Assembly: GCF_030019085.1 (NCBI RefSeq)
Contig: NZ_JASEFJ010000002.1
Span: forward strand, 1 to 64,000
DNA length: 64,000 bases
Source of the DNA: Methanoculleus sp.
Lineage (GTDB): Archaea > Halobacteriota > Methanomicrobia > Methanomicrobiales > Methanoculleaceae
Reading direction: 5' to 3'
Shown: positions 16,801 through 24,680 of the stretch, one piece after another
How the letters are laid out: the number at the start of each line of letters is the position of its first letter
How positions within the stretch are numbered: position 1 is the first letter of the stretch
Program-made: the position numbers and the translations under genes
The notes under the pieces: model-generated
Told to the model about the DNA's origin: nothing
The model's database searches: none
The model's input: the letters and a program-made list of their open reading frames with translations, nothing else

Positions 16801-17619
16801 TGGGGTCAGAGTATCTCGGTTGATCTCACCGCGGGAGATAGATCCACGGAACAGGTAAACATATCAGGAAACACCATCATCATCAACCGGGAAGGTGTAA
16901 CACTGGTCATCACCGCCCGGAACATCGATGAGAAGGGTGACCTGGCCACGGGCCTGATCGAGCATGTCACGGCATCGGTCGGGCCCGTCAGGGCCAATTT
17001 CAGCACGACGGGCGTTATCGCTGCATCAGTAAACTTGAACCTCACGGGCCTCCCGGGGGACGGCCAGATCAGGATCTCACTGAATGAGACCACCGATGCA
17101 GACACAGCGCGCGCATTCCATCTTGCCTCGGCAGAGAATGGCGAAGATATCACCGCAGTTGCCTACAGCATGACCGTCACGCGGATCAACCTTGAGAACG
17201 GTAGAGATATCGCCGGAGCGGTGATCACGATGGTCATAAACCCTGCTTGGGTGGATGAACATGGTGGTCTGGATGCTATCAGGATCGTGCGGTCTGCGGA
17301 GGACGGTACCTGCACTATACTTGATACCCGGCCAGTCGGTAGCGATGCAGATGGTAACCTGATCTTCGAAGCCGTATCTCCTGACGGTCTTTCCACTTTC
17401 GGCCTTCTGGCGGTCATGGCGGTTCCGGCCGCCGGAGAAGAGGAGACCGGGGCGATCACCCCGGCAACCACTCCTGGTAGCCTTACCACGCCGGCGATGC
17501 GCACAGCGGCAACGCTGTCCCTCTTATCACCGCACCTCATTATCGGTGTGATCGGTGTGTGCGCGATCCTGCTTGTGGGGGCGGCATCCATCCTTATCAA
17601 GCGGAGGAGAACCCGATGA
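13849..17619 (+). CDS. Exported beta-propeller protein with four DUF4430 (transcobalamin beta-like) domains
   Basis: A 1256-residue surface protein. A signal peptide (1-25) is followed by a PQQ-type beta-propeller (about 30-395) with repeated blades such as LYCIDEETGDTLW and LYAVDAGTGEPVW. Four DUF4430 domains follow, at about 403-524, 533-668, 672-794 and 813-934. Domains 1 and 3 are nearly identical in DNA. Gly/Ser linkers flank domain 4. A beta-rich stalk and a C-terminal membrane helix with RRRTR close the protein. DUF4430 resembles the C-terminal cobalamin-contacting domain of transcobalamin. The last four bases overlap the next gene, so the two are coupled. Cobamide binding is inferred and not shown. 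Confidence 0.82.
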   Translation: MASERVLPLAGSIILLILLVGVASASYPMFHHDQQRTGYVPEEGPQTDAILWVVETAEWADGSPAVYNGKVFVPTWPDMNFGEANLMGLVCYDAVTGVEVWTNELGGANVGSVSGVAVADGCVYLGGTDGRLYCIDEETGDTLWVSDRIDTTGYFGLSSSPLVYDGKIYALSASDGVLHAFNPDGTEAWRFETGNGVIYFTSPAGYDGKIYCAGNRSQIFCIDPATQTAIWTFNQGGSVKSSPVIGGDGTVYFTTSSRCYALDSTTGTERWNSSVTGTMSTPALAGRYIYAGAYDGLHCLDASTGDEEWHFPAKEVNVAPIVAGNLVYAATNEETGTLYAVDAGTGEPVWSYSLEAPGDGTYSAFYTSSPAVSGGVLYIGAENNHFYAFGEGEIPGDTFAGWSGTVGLTDGQTFRVTPFNNDSAIYIINRTSALGALDAAAVKGGFNYTVQETEWGLFLYSIGGIAYNETSWDSWLYSVNGVAAEVGAADYSLKDGDVVTYWYGPWGSSPETARAVVNITVSIPLPPAPVTTLWDGTVTLTEGETFQFVPSNNESASYTINRTTDLGALAAAAVSGGFTFNASDAWYASYGSFLLEDIAGISNEDWTEENARTWSIFINGAAAPAGLGANSLADGDRLAFYYCPADPSTYAPLTDQADYAVIITVSLRDFAWEGSVSLTDGQTFQVTPFNNESAIYIINRTSALGALDAAAVKGGFNYTLQETEWGLFLYSIGGIAYNETSWDSWLYSVNGVAAEVGAADYSLKDGDVVTYWYGPWGSSPETARAVVNITVSIQKPGGGSGGDGGGGGDSSPAWVSVTLAAGTFNLTATNSGKTYTVDRQTALGALDATGIAYTINDAYYQEYGSLFIDSIRGRANEGAAGWMYQVNAESPAVGANVYTVQNGDEVVFFWSESMTSTPATSRDAIFIKVVTPASSGGSGSGSSGSSSGRSGSTSTTATTGTGGSGEILSFSLGLPAGATVKLGEWGQSISVDLTAGDRSTEQVNISGNTIIINREGVTLVITARNIDEKGDLATGLIEHVTASVGPVRANFSTTGVIAASVNLNLTGLPGDGQIRISLNETTDADTARAFHLASAENGEDITAVAYSMTVTRINLENGRDIAGAVITMVINPAWVDEHGGLDAIRIVRSAEDGTCTILDTRPVGSDADGNLIFEAVSPDGLSTFGLLAVMAVPAAGEEETGAITPATTPGSLTTPAMRTAATLSLLSPHLIIGVIGVCAILLVGAASILIKRRRTR
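15071..15418. repeat. 348-bp intragenic repeat, copy 1 (DUF4430 domain 1)
   Basis: Matches 15881-16228 with eight mismatches counted by eye, offset 810 bases, same frame. It covers almost one whole DUF4430 domain. The intervening domain 2 is much more diverged. Confidence 0.93.
15881..16228. repeat. 348-bp intragenic repeat, copy 2 (DUF4430 domain 3)
   Basis: Second copy of the DUF4430-domain repeat. The final 150 or so bases of both copies are identical, which suggests recent duplication or conversion. Confidence 0.93.
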
Positions 17620-19598
17620 AGCGGATCGGTCTCACCCTCCTCATCCTCCTCCTCTGTGTCGCCTCGTGCGGCGCTTATCCACTGAACACGGATGACCCTA
17701 GCATCCAGGTCTCGATTGATTATATCCGCGGTTGCCAGAAGAGTGACGGCGGTTTCGGGGAGATCGGGCGTGAGAGTAGTCCCGGCACGACGTCGTGGGT
17801 GATAATGGCAGCTGTCGCTGCTGGCGAAGACCCGCGGAACTGGGCGAACGGAGGAAACTCGACCATTGACTACCTCCGCTCGATGAACGACGAGATCCTG
17901 GCAAAAGGAGGAACCGTAGATATCGCCCGCACCATCCTGACTCTGGTCGCGATCGGAGAAGACCCCCGCGCTTTTTGCGGGACTGACTACGTCACGGAAC
18001 TGAAATCCCGGGTAAAACTCGATGGCCAGGCAGGAGATCACGTTTACACGACCATCTGGACGATCATAGCCCTGGCTTCGGTCGGCGAAGATACTGATTC
18101 ATCGGCTGCATGGCTGATAGCCAGACAGAACACCGATGGTGGATTTCCCTGGACGCCGGGCGCTGAGAGCGACCCGGACGATACCGGTGCCGCGCTTGAA
18201 GCCCTCGCAGCGTCTGGCGTCCCCAGTAATGCGACTGTGGTGCAAAAGGCTCTCGCCTACCTGAAAGGAATGCAGCAGGAGGACGGTGGGTTCCATTATG
18301 GTGGGACGAGTGCTACAAACGCTGCCTCCGATGCCTGGGTTATCCAGGGTATCGTCGCCTCAGGAGAGAATCCCGCCGCGTGGATGGTGGGGGAGAGGGG
18401 TGTGGTTGAGCATCTCCTTGGTTTCCAGAACCCCGACGGATCGTTTCGCTACACCGCTTACGTGACCGACAGTCCCTGCCGGATGACGGCAAGTGCGATA
18501 CCTGCACTCCTTGGAATGCCTTACCCTATAACATCTGCACAGGTTCAGCAGCCACAATCCTCCACCACGGAACCGCACGAAACGATCGCTCCCCTGGTCG
18601 CAACCCCAACCCCAACCGTTACAACCGCTTCGGTGGTGACGGATAGCAGCCAGAGATCCGTTACAGTGACCGATGACTTCGGGGAGACCGTCACCATCAG
18701 GGGAACCCCACAGAGGATCGTATCGCTTGCCCCATCAAACACCGAGATCCTGTATGCCCTCGATCTGGATGACCGGGTGGTCGGCGTCACCGATTACTGC
18801 AACTACCCGCCCGAAGCGGCCAGTAAACCGCGGGTTGGCGGCTACAGCACCGTCAACATCGAGAAGGTGATCGCAGCGGAACCAGATCTGGTTATAGCTG
18901 CGTTCGGGAATACCGAGGATGTTGTCAACCGTCTGCGGTCGCTGGGGCTAACCGTTGTCTCCCTTAACCCCCTGACGGTCGAAGACGTCCTGCACGACAT
19001 CGAACTTGTCGGTGTGGTGACCGGCCAGGAGGAAGAGGCCTCAACGCTCGTTGAGGAACTCCGGGCCCGCGTAGAGGCGGTGACCGGGAAGACGGAGACA
19101 CTGGAGGAAAAACCATCGGTCACCCATGTCGTCTGGTATGACCCGATCTGGGTCAGCGGCCAGGATACGTTTCAGGACGAGGTGATAAGGATGTCCGGGG
19201 GTGTCAACGTATTCGATCAGGTCTATGGATGGGGTATCATCAGCCTTGAAGAGTTTATCGTCACGGATCCGGATTACATCCTGGTCAGTTCCGGAGATGG
19301 TATGGGTGAGAGGGGGCGCGATATCGTCTATGATTACTTCATGAATGAACCACGGTTGCAGGAACTCACCGCAGTCAGGGAAGGCCGCGTCTACGTCATC
19401 GATGCTGATGCCGTCAGTCGTGGGGGACCGCGGATTGTGGACGCGCTGGAAGAGATGGCGGCCATCCTCCACCCGGACCTCTTTGAGGCAGGCAGCCCGA
19501 AAGAGACCACCGTGGCTCAGTCGCCGGGTTTCAACGTGATCACTCTTGCCTGTGCGTTCCTTGTTCTTCTCCTGGTCCATGAAAGAGGCAGGAAGTGA
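17616..19598 (+). CDS. Exported alpha/alpha-barrel plus BtuF-like binding protein with PGF-CTERM anchor
   Basis: A 660-residue product. A signal peptide (1-22) is followed by squalene-cyclase/prenyltransferase-type alpha-alpha repeats (about 30-305), seen in recurring QKSDGGFGE, QNTDGGFPW, QQEDGGFHYGG and QNPDGSFRY motifs. A Thr/Pro linker leads to a BtuF-like domain (about 345-625) with SLAPSNTEILYALDL and GVTDYCNYPPE. The end, SPGF plus hydrophobic helix and basic tail, is a PGF-CTERM sorting signal. Transcobalamin has the same kind of alpha-alpha barrel as its N-terminal domain. I chose ATG 17616 because it overlaps the upstream stop as ATGA and begins a clean signal peptide. Confidence 0.84.
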   Translation: MKRIGLTLLILLLCVASCGAYPLNTDDPSIQVSIDYIRGCQKSDGGFGEIGRESSPGTTSWVIMAAVAAGEDPRNWANGGNSTIDYLRSMNDEILAKGGTVDIARTILTLVAIGEDPRAFCGTDYVTELKSRVKLDGQAGDHVYTTIWTIIALASVGEDTDSSAAWLIARQNTDGGFPWTPGAESDPDDTGAALEALAASGVPSNATVVQKALAYLKGMQQEDGGFHYGGTSATNAASDAWVIQGIVASGENPAAWMVGERGVVEHLLGFQNPDGSFRYTAYVTDSPCRMTASAIPALLGMPYPITSAQVQQPQSSTTEPHETIAPLVATPTPTVTTASVVTDSSQRSVTVTDDFGETVTIRGTPQRIVSLAPSNTEILYALDLDDRVVGVTDYCNYPPEAASKPRVGGYSTVNIEKVIAAEPDLVIAAFGNTEDVVNRLRSLGLTVVSLNPLTVEDVLHDIELVGVVTGQEEEASTLVEELRARVEAVTGKTETLEEKPSVTHVVWYDPIWVSGQDTFQDEVIRMSGGVNVFDQVYGWGIISLEEFIVTDPDYILVSSGDGMGERGRDIVYDYFMNEPRLQELTAVREGRVYVIDADAVSRGGPRIVDALEEMAAILHPDLFEAGSPKETTVAQSPGFNVITLACAFLVLLLVHERGRK

Positions 19599-19599
19599 T
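19590..19599 (+). promoter_or_regulatory. Ribosome binding site fixing a GTG start
   Basis: AGGAAGTGAT differs in one base from the ideal AGGAGGTGAT and ends five bases before the GTG at 19605. It supports that GTG over the ATG at 19598, which is in another frame. Confidence 0.7.
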
Positions 19600-19604
19600 G
19601 CAGC

Positions 19605-20726
19605 GTGCGGCAGAGCCAAACCCTAACCCTACTTTTTGCTGTTGTTGCGCTCGGCAGTCTCGCCTGCCCGGTCGCCGGGCAGGAGGTGTCTGGCAGCGAG
19701 GTCTGGCGATCCGGGGTTGGAGACCCGGTTATGGCGGTTGCGCTCTCAGAGGACGGTATATGCGGTCTTGTCATCACGGAATGTAATATCTACGTCTATG
19801 ATCCGAACGCCACGGTTATCTGGCGTTACCCGGTATCCCACGGCGAGAGTGTGGCCATCTCATCTGACAGCGAACGCATCGTTGCCGCTGGGGACCATCT
19901 TCTGCTGTTTGACCGGGAAGGAACCATCATATGGCGTTATAAACCGGATTCCCGTATCCGGGACGTTGCTCTCACCGCTGACGGAAGGACCATCTGCACG
20001 GCAACCGATGTCGGCCTCCGCGTCTTCTCCCTGAACGAGGAGCGAACGGTCGCCAACGTCTCCTGGACGTTTGATGCGGGAGACCGGATCAAAAGTGTAT
20101 CGGTTGATGGCGAGGCTACGGGTATCGTTGCCGGCGGGGCCGCGGGTGATGTATACTTCCTCAGCGGGGACGGGCACCTTCTCTGGACCTACAGAGCGGG
20201 TAATAGCGGCATCAAGGTGGTCATCTCCCAAGACGGGTCGACAGTTGCCGCAGCATCCAGCCAGCAGGTGATCCTCCTGAATCGAAACGGACGGCTACTC
20301 TGGAAGTCTTCGGTGTCGGGGAGGATCGCCGATGTTGCGATCTCCAGAGACGGTTCGACTCTTATCCTGGCAGATGGAGGTGTTGCAGTCTACAACCGGA
20401 GCGGAGAGAACATATGGACATACGCAACAGAAGAGGGTATCAGGTCTGTCTCCGCTCCATCTGGGAGTATGAAAATTCTAACCGGTGCGTTTGACGGGAG
20501 TGTATCGTTATTTGATCTGCAACCAGAAACCATGTCGGGCGGGGCACCAGATAATACTTTATCTAACGCCACCACCGCTGCCGCTGAACCATCTCAAACC
20601 AGCGGTGCCCTCCCTAATGGGCAGACAACCTCGCAACATGAGGCGAGGGTACTCTCCCCGGCAACGCCGGTTGCTGTGGTCGCATGTGTTGCCGCCTTGA
20701 TGTGGTGGCGAAGAGAGGGACGGTAG
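19605..20726 (+). CDS. Exported single-domain beta-propeller protein with C-terminal membrane helix
   Basis: A 373-residue protein with a signal peptide (about 1-25). A propeller follows (about 30-305), built of repeats such as IWRYPVSHGESVAISSDSER, IWRYKPDSRIRDVALTADGR and LWKSSVSGRIADVAISRDGS. A Thr/Ser-rich stalk, one membrane helix and an RREGR tail complete it. The blades resemble WD40/PQQ-like repeats, not an enzyme. It starts seven bases after the alpha-alpha/BtuF gene and is probably co-transcribed with it. Bacterial BtuG is also a surface propeller that binds cobalamin, which makes a role in corrinoid capture attractive but unproven. Confidence 0.75.
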   Translation: MRQSQTLTLLFAVVALGSLACPVAGQEVSGSEVWRSGVGDPVMAVALSEDGICGLVITECNIYVYDPNATVIWRYPVSHGESVAISSDSERIVAAGDHLLLFDREGTIIWRYKPDSRIRDVALTADGRTICTATDVGLRVFSLNEERTVANVSWTFDAGDRIKSVSVDGEATGIVAGGAAGDVYFLSGDGHLLWTYRAGNSGIKVVISQDGSTVAAASSQQVILLNRNGRLLWKSSVSGRIADVAISRDGSTLILADGGVAVYNRSGENIWTYATEEGIRSVSAPSGSMKILTGAFDGSVSLFDLQPETMSGGAPDNTLSNATTAAAEPSQTSGALPNGQTTSQHEARVLSPATPVAVVACVAALMWWRREGR

Positions 20727-20738
20727 GCCATATTTTCT

Positions 20739-21482
20739 ATGCCCACACTGAATTCTATCGGCTGCTCAACCTGGTGCCTGATGGATCGGTCACTTGAGGA
20801 GGCGCTTGACCTGATCTCCAGCCACACGTGTCGTGCGGAGATCCTCTCTGACAGCCTTCACTCCCTCTTTATATCTGAAGAAGCCTGCCATTCATTCGAC
20901 CTCCAGTATACGGTTCACGCCCCTACAGCTGATATAAACATAGCATCCGAGAACGAGTGCCTCCGGAAGGCGGCCATCCAGGTCATCGGAGACCTCGCGG
21001 AGGTCTGCGACCGTATCGGCGCTGTGAGGCTGGTTATCCATCCCGGGCACCTATGGGATGGGGGAACACGCGGTGCCGCACAACAGGCCCTCGATCGGTC
21101 GCTCGACGACCTTGCCGTGATGCAGCAGGAGGTAAACGTACGGTTTGCTGTCGAGAACATGGGGACGTGGGAGGTCTGTTTCTTCAGGGAACCGGAGTTC
21201 CTTGGTCGTCTTGCCGATACCGGACTGGGATTTGCCCTCGATGTGGGCCATGCCCACGCAAACGGCAACCTGGAAACATTCCTGGAACTGGGGGGAGCGA
21301 TCCACGTTCACCTGCACGACAACTGCGGTAACCGGGATGACCACCTGGCATGCGGTGAGGGGAACATCGATTTTCGTCGCGTGCTGGCAGCCATCCCGGC
21401 GGGCGCCACGAAAGTTGTCGAATCGGTCTCGTTTCAACAGTTCGAGCGAAGCCTTGATTTCCTGGAGCGTATCACCCCATGA
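20739..21482 (+). CDS. Xylose isomerase-like TIM-barrel protein (AP endonuclease 2 family)
   Basis: A 247-residue TIM barrel with the family's metal-binding positions: VIHPGH, FAVENMGT (Glu), FALDVGHAHANG (Asp/His), VHLHDN and a final KVVESV (Glu). Members include sugar isomerases and endonuclease IV. The substrate here cannot be told from sequence. It lies 12 bases after the propeller gene but has no ribosome site, so transcription linkage is uncertain. It is convergent with the hypothetical gene at 21487. Confidence 0.75.
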   Translation: MPTLNSIGCSTWCLMDRSLEEALDLISSHTCRAEILSDSLHSLFISEEACHSFDLQYTVHAPTADINIASENECLRKAAIQVIGDLAEVCDRIGAVRLVIHPGHLWDGGTRGAAQQALDRSLDDLAVMQQEVNVRFAVENMGTWEVCFFREPEFLGRLADTGLGFALDVGHAHANGNLETFLELGGAIHVHLHDNCGNRDDHLACGEGNIDFRRVLAAIPAGATKVVESVSFQQFERSLDFLERITP

Positions 21483-21486
21483 ACGC

Positions 21487-21891
21487 TCACGGTTCCAGCC
21501 CGATCAGTCGTTTCACAGCAAGAAGGAACTCCCGGAACTCTTTTGAGACCGCCGGCCCACTTGAGGCCGGGTACGCGTCTGCGCCCCGCGCGACGATCTT
21601 TTGGCCGTCTAACTCCAGTCTGAGATACCAGTAGACCACATCGCAGCAGGAGTGGGGGGAGTGATACTCCGGTTCCCACTCCCTGACACCCAGGCGGTCG
21701 ACGGTCTCCCGGAACCGCGCCCACTCCTCTGGTGTAGGAGACGCCTCCATCACGACCCCCGAGTAGCCGCCGCCACTCCCCCGCTCGTAGAGTAGCCGGC
21801 CGTCCACGAGCCTGACGTAGAGGGAGGGGCCCGCACTCCCGCCAAGGTAGAACTCGAACGTCCCTGGTGGTGCAGCACCGTGCATATTCAA
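21487..21891 (-). CDS. Hypothetical protein downstream of the ECF transporter
   Basis: I do not recognise this 134-residue soluble protein. It has no signal peptide or membrane helix, a Cys-Cys pair (HSCCDVVYWYL, about residue 85) and alternating strand-like segments. It begins two bases after the ecfT stop on the same strand, so it is probably the last gene of the ecfS-ecfA-ecfT operon. Start could be 21891 or 21885. Confidence 0.6.
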   Translation of the reverse strand: MNMHGAAPPGTFEFYLGGSAGPSLYVRLVDGRLLYERGSGGGYSGVVMEASPTPEEWARFRETVDRLGVREWEPEYHSPHSCCDVVYWYLRLELDGQKIVARGADAYPASSGPAVSKEFREFLLAVKRLIGLEP

Positions 21892-21893
21892 TC

Positions 21894-22679
21894 TTATACG
21901 ATCAGCACGGCCAAATACCCGACTGCCGCAGCCCCCATGCAGCAGATCCCGGCATAATCAGCCCTGCCCGGGGAGAGTTCACGCATAGGTGTTCGTTTCC
22001 CCGAGCGGTAACCCCGCAGGTCAATGGTCAGCCCGAGAACCGTTGCTTTCCCCAGGGTATTCGAGACCAGGGGGATGATGATGGGGAAGAGTCCTCTCAC
22101 CTTCCCCGCAACCCCCTTCCCGGGGTTGTAGGCGCGGGCAAGTTGCGCCTCGTGAATCCGTTTTGCCTCGAGCTGGAGGCTCGGGATGAACCGGAGCGCG
22201 ATGAGGAACATGAGCGTGTAATCGACCGGCATCCTGAGACGGTCCAGCAGATGGACAAGGTCGCGTGGCTGGGTGGATATGACCAGGAGCTGGAATGCAA
22301 ATAGCATCGCGGCGAACCGTAGCGACATCGCAACCGCGAGGTCGATCGCTCCCACGGTGACGGGCAACGCCCCGCCTATGACCGGGACAGACGGCGGTAT
22401 AAGGTAGCAGAGGGTCTCGCCGCTCCGTATGGTAAGGACGGTGAGGATGAGAAGGCTCACCGCAAGCGAGATCAGCAGCGGAACCTGGCGGAGGAGGTCG
22501 CGGGCAAGCCCGCTTGCTATCGCTACAGCCACGACCCCCGCCGCAAGCACCGTGAGCATCATTGTATCGGCTGTCAGCACCGCAAGCGCCACAACGACGA
22601 TCGCAAAGATCAGTTTGGTGAGAGGGTGGAGCCTGTGAAAGGCGCTCTCCCGTGTGACATACTGCATAATCTCGGACAT
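21894..22679 (-). CDS. ecfT: Energy-coupling factor transporter transmembrane protein EcfT (CbiQ family)
   Basis: A 261-residue membrane protein with about six helices. It has the two alanine-arginine coupling motifs typical of EcfT cytoplasmic helices: AQLARAYNPGKG and a second region near LTIDLRGYRSGKR. Its start overlaps the end of the fused ATPase gene by 70 bases, which is long but keeps the family N-terminus. It couples ATP hydrolysis by the fused EcfA to ligand release from the S component. Confidence 0.85.
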   Translation of the reverse strand: MSEIMQYVTRESAFHRLHPLTKLIFAIVVVALAVLTADTMMLTVLAAGVVAVAIASGLARDLLRQVPLLISLAVSLLILTVLTIRSGETLCYLIPPSVPVIGGALPVTVGAIDLAVAMSLRFAAMLFAFQLLVISTQPRDLVHLLDRLRMPVDYTLMFLIALRFIPSLQLEAKRIHEAQLARAYNPGKGVAGKVRGLFPIIIPLVSNTLGKATVLGLTIDLRGYRSGKRTPMRELSPGRADYAGICCMGAAAVGYLAVLIV

Positions 22680-24121
22680 GTATCCTCCTGATAAGTTTCT
22701 CCATCCTGGACGATTTTCCCCTGTTTTAGCCTGACGATGCGGTCGGCACAGGTCGCGCCAACTCGCATATCATGTGTAACCATGACGATCGCGTGCCCTT
22801 CCTCTCGCAGGCGTTCAAGGATCTCCATGACCCTGCCGGACTCGCGGGCGTCAAGGCCGGTTGTGGGTTCGTCAAGCACGATTACGTCTGGTTTCATGGC
22901 GATGACACAGGCGATTGCCAGCCGCTGGCGTTCTCCCCGCGAGAGTGAGCGGGGGTAGACCGTTCTCCGGTGCAGGAGACCTACCTCGTGCAGGGCAGCC
23001 TCGATCCGTTCTCCGGAAGCGCCGGGGTAGATGTTCTCGAGACCAAACGCTACCTCCTCCTCCACGGTATCCGCAAAGAGCATGGTGTCGGGGTTCTGGA
23101 ATACGAGTCCCACGTGGCGCGCGAGTTCCGATATCGGGGTTGTCGCGGCGTCGAGTCCGGCGACGATGACGCTGCCATCTGTGGGGCGGAGCAGACCGTT
23201 GAAGTGTTTGATGAGCGTCGTCTTTCCGGACCCGTTCTCCCCCACCACCGCCACGATCTCGCCCGGTGATACCTCAAAGTCGATACCCGCGACGGCCTCG
23301 ATCCCATCGTAGCGGTGGACGAGTCCATGGACAGATATGATTGGGGAAGCATCGCTACAACGGGGAATCATCCTCCGGTTGCCCGTCAATGGGGTGCTGG
23401 AGGCTCTCTCATTCCGCATCACCTGCCCCGGCGTGCCGTCGGCGACGATCGTTCCATCCTCGATGATTATCATCCTGTCTGCGATGGCTGCAAGTTCGCC
23501 GATCTTCTGCTCGACGACGAGCACAGCTGTGCCCTCACGTGCAAGTCGCTGGAGGACGGTGGATACCGCAGCGGTCGCTTCTGTATCCAGTTCGGCGGTG
23601 GGTTCGTCCAGGATCAGGATCTCTGTTCCCAGGGCGAGGGTTGCAGCGATGGCAACCCGCTGCTTCTGTCCGCCGGAGAGGGTGTGAGGCGCGCGGTCCG
23701 CCAGTGCTGTGATCCCGGTCGATTCCATCACCTCCTGTAACCGCCGGCGCATCTCATCGCGCGAAAGACCCAGGTTCTCAAGCCCGGAGGCCACCTCCTC
23801 CTCGACGGTCGTGAAGATGAGCTGGGCATCGGCGTCGTCAAAGACCACCCCGAGATGTCTCCCGATCTCGCTCATGTCCCTGTAGTCACGGACGTTCCTG
23901 CCAAGGATGCTGACCTGTCCTTTGAGCGTGCCCCCGTAATCGTGGTAGAGGATCCCGGACGCCGCAAGAGCGAGGGTTGTCTTACCCGCACCTGTGGGTC
24001 CGGTGACAAATACGATCTCTCCCTTAGCGACGGTCAGGTTGATCCGCTTTAGTGCGGGAGTCTCCGACCCTGGATAGGTATAGGAGACGTCCTTGAGGGA
24101 GAGGGCGGTCTCAGGACTCAT
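22610..24121 (-). CDS. Fused double ECF transporter ATPase
   Basis: A 503-residue protein with two complete ABC domains. The first has GPTGAGKTT, LSGGQKQR and ILILDEPTAELD. The second has GENGSGKTT, LSRGERQR and VIVLDEPTTGLD. It replaces the separate EcfA1 and EcfA2 of bacteria. The start MSPETALSLK at 24121 is favoured over one at 24154, which would run far into the S component. It overlaps ecfS by 11 bases. Position between S and T genes makes the assignment firm. Substrate is unknown. Confidence 0.88.
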   Translation of the reverse strand: MSPETALSLKDVSYTYPGSETPALKRINLTVAKGEIVFVTGPTGAGKTTLALAASGILYHDYGGTLKGQVSILGRNVRDYRDMSEIGRHLGVVFDDADAQLIFTTVEEEVASGLENLGLSRDEMRRRLQEVMESTGITALADRAPHTLSGGQKQRVAIAATLALGTEILILDEPTAELDTEATAAVSTVLQRLAREGTAVLVVEQKIGELAAIADRMIIIEDGTIVADGTPGQVMRNERASSTPLTGNRRMIPRCSDASPIISVHGLVHRYDGIEAVAGIDFEVSPGEIVAVVGENGSGKTTLIKHFNGLLRPTDGSVIVAGLDAATTPISELARHVGLVFQNPDTMLFADTVEEEVAFGLENIYPGASGERIEAALHEVGLLHRRTVYPRSLSRGERQRLAIACVIAMKPDVIVLDEPTTGLDARESGRVMEILERLREEGHAIVMVTHDMRVGATCADRIVRLKQGKIVQDGETYQEDTCPRLCSMSHGRAPFTGSTLSPN

Positions 24122-24680
24122 CTGACGGCCTCGCCTCCCGGTCGGGGGTTGCATGCCGCACGCCGCTTTGCATCAGCGCACGAGATGCCGGTACCTGGAG
24201 CGCCTGCACAACGACCGCGTTGACCGCTGCCGTTATGAGGACTATCGGCACGGTGACCGCCAGGAACGCGCCAAGGGTTCCGAACCGGTCAAGGACTGTC
24301 GGGGCGACGGCAAGGATCGCGATGAATATGAAGGAGAACCCGCTCGCGAAGGTGGCGAGGAGGGTTGTGGCCGCCGGAGCAAGGGGGACCCGGTCTCTTA
24401 GCACCCGATAAATGGCGAGACAGACGACGGCACCGATGGGTTCGCTGATCAGGTTTGCTGGCGGGAAGATCGAATGGCTTAGAAGCGCACAGACGATCCC
24501 GGCCACGACCCCGATCCCGATCGCTTCCCGGAAGGTGGGCACGATCAGGATGATGGCGAGGCTGTAAAAGGCGATCACAAGGTTCGATACGATGGGTCCC
24601 GGAATCAGGAGGGAGAGGTACCTGACTATGGCCCCTATGGCAAGGAGTATGCCTACGATTGCAATATCTCTCGATTTCAT
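24111..24680 (-). CDS. ECF transporter substrate-binding (S) component, substrate unknown
   Basis: A 189-residue protein with about six membrane helices. A conserved-looking FREAIGIGVVAGIVCALL and SIFPPANLISEPIGAVVCL recall TrpP-like S components and S components of unknown specificity. It is the first gene of an operon with the fused ATPase and EcfT. A TATA-like ACATATAAGC on the minus strand near 24725-24735 could drive it. A second, stronger TATA lies about 500 bases further upstream, beyond a structured region. Confidence 0.75.
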   Translation of the reverse strand: MKSRDIAIVGILLAIGAIVRYLSLLIPGPIVSNLVIAFYSLAIILIVPTFREAIGIGVVAGIVCALLSHSIFPPANLISEPIGAVVCLAIYRVLRDRVPLAPAATTLLATFASGFSFIFIAILAVAPTVLDRFGTLGAFLAVTVPIVLITAAVNAVVVQALQVPASRALMQSGVRHATPDREARPSDES

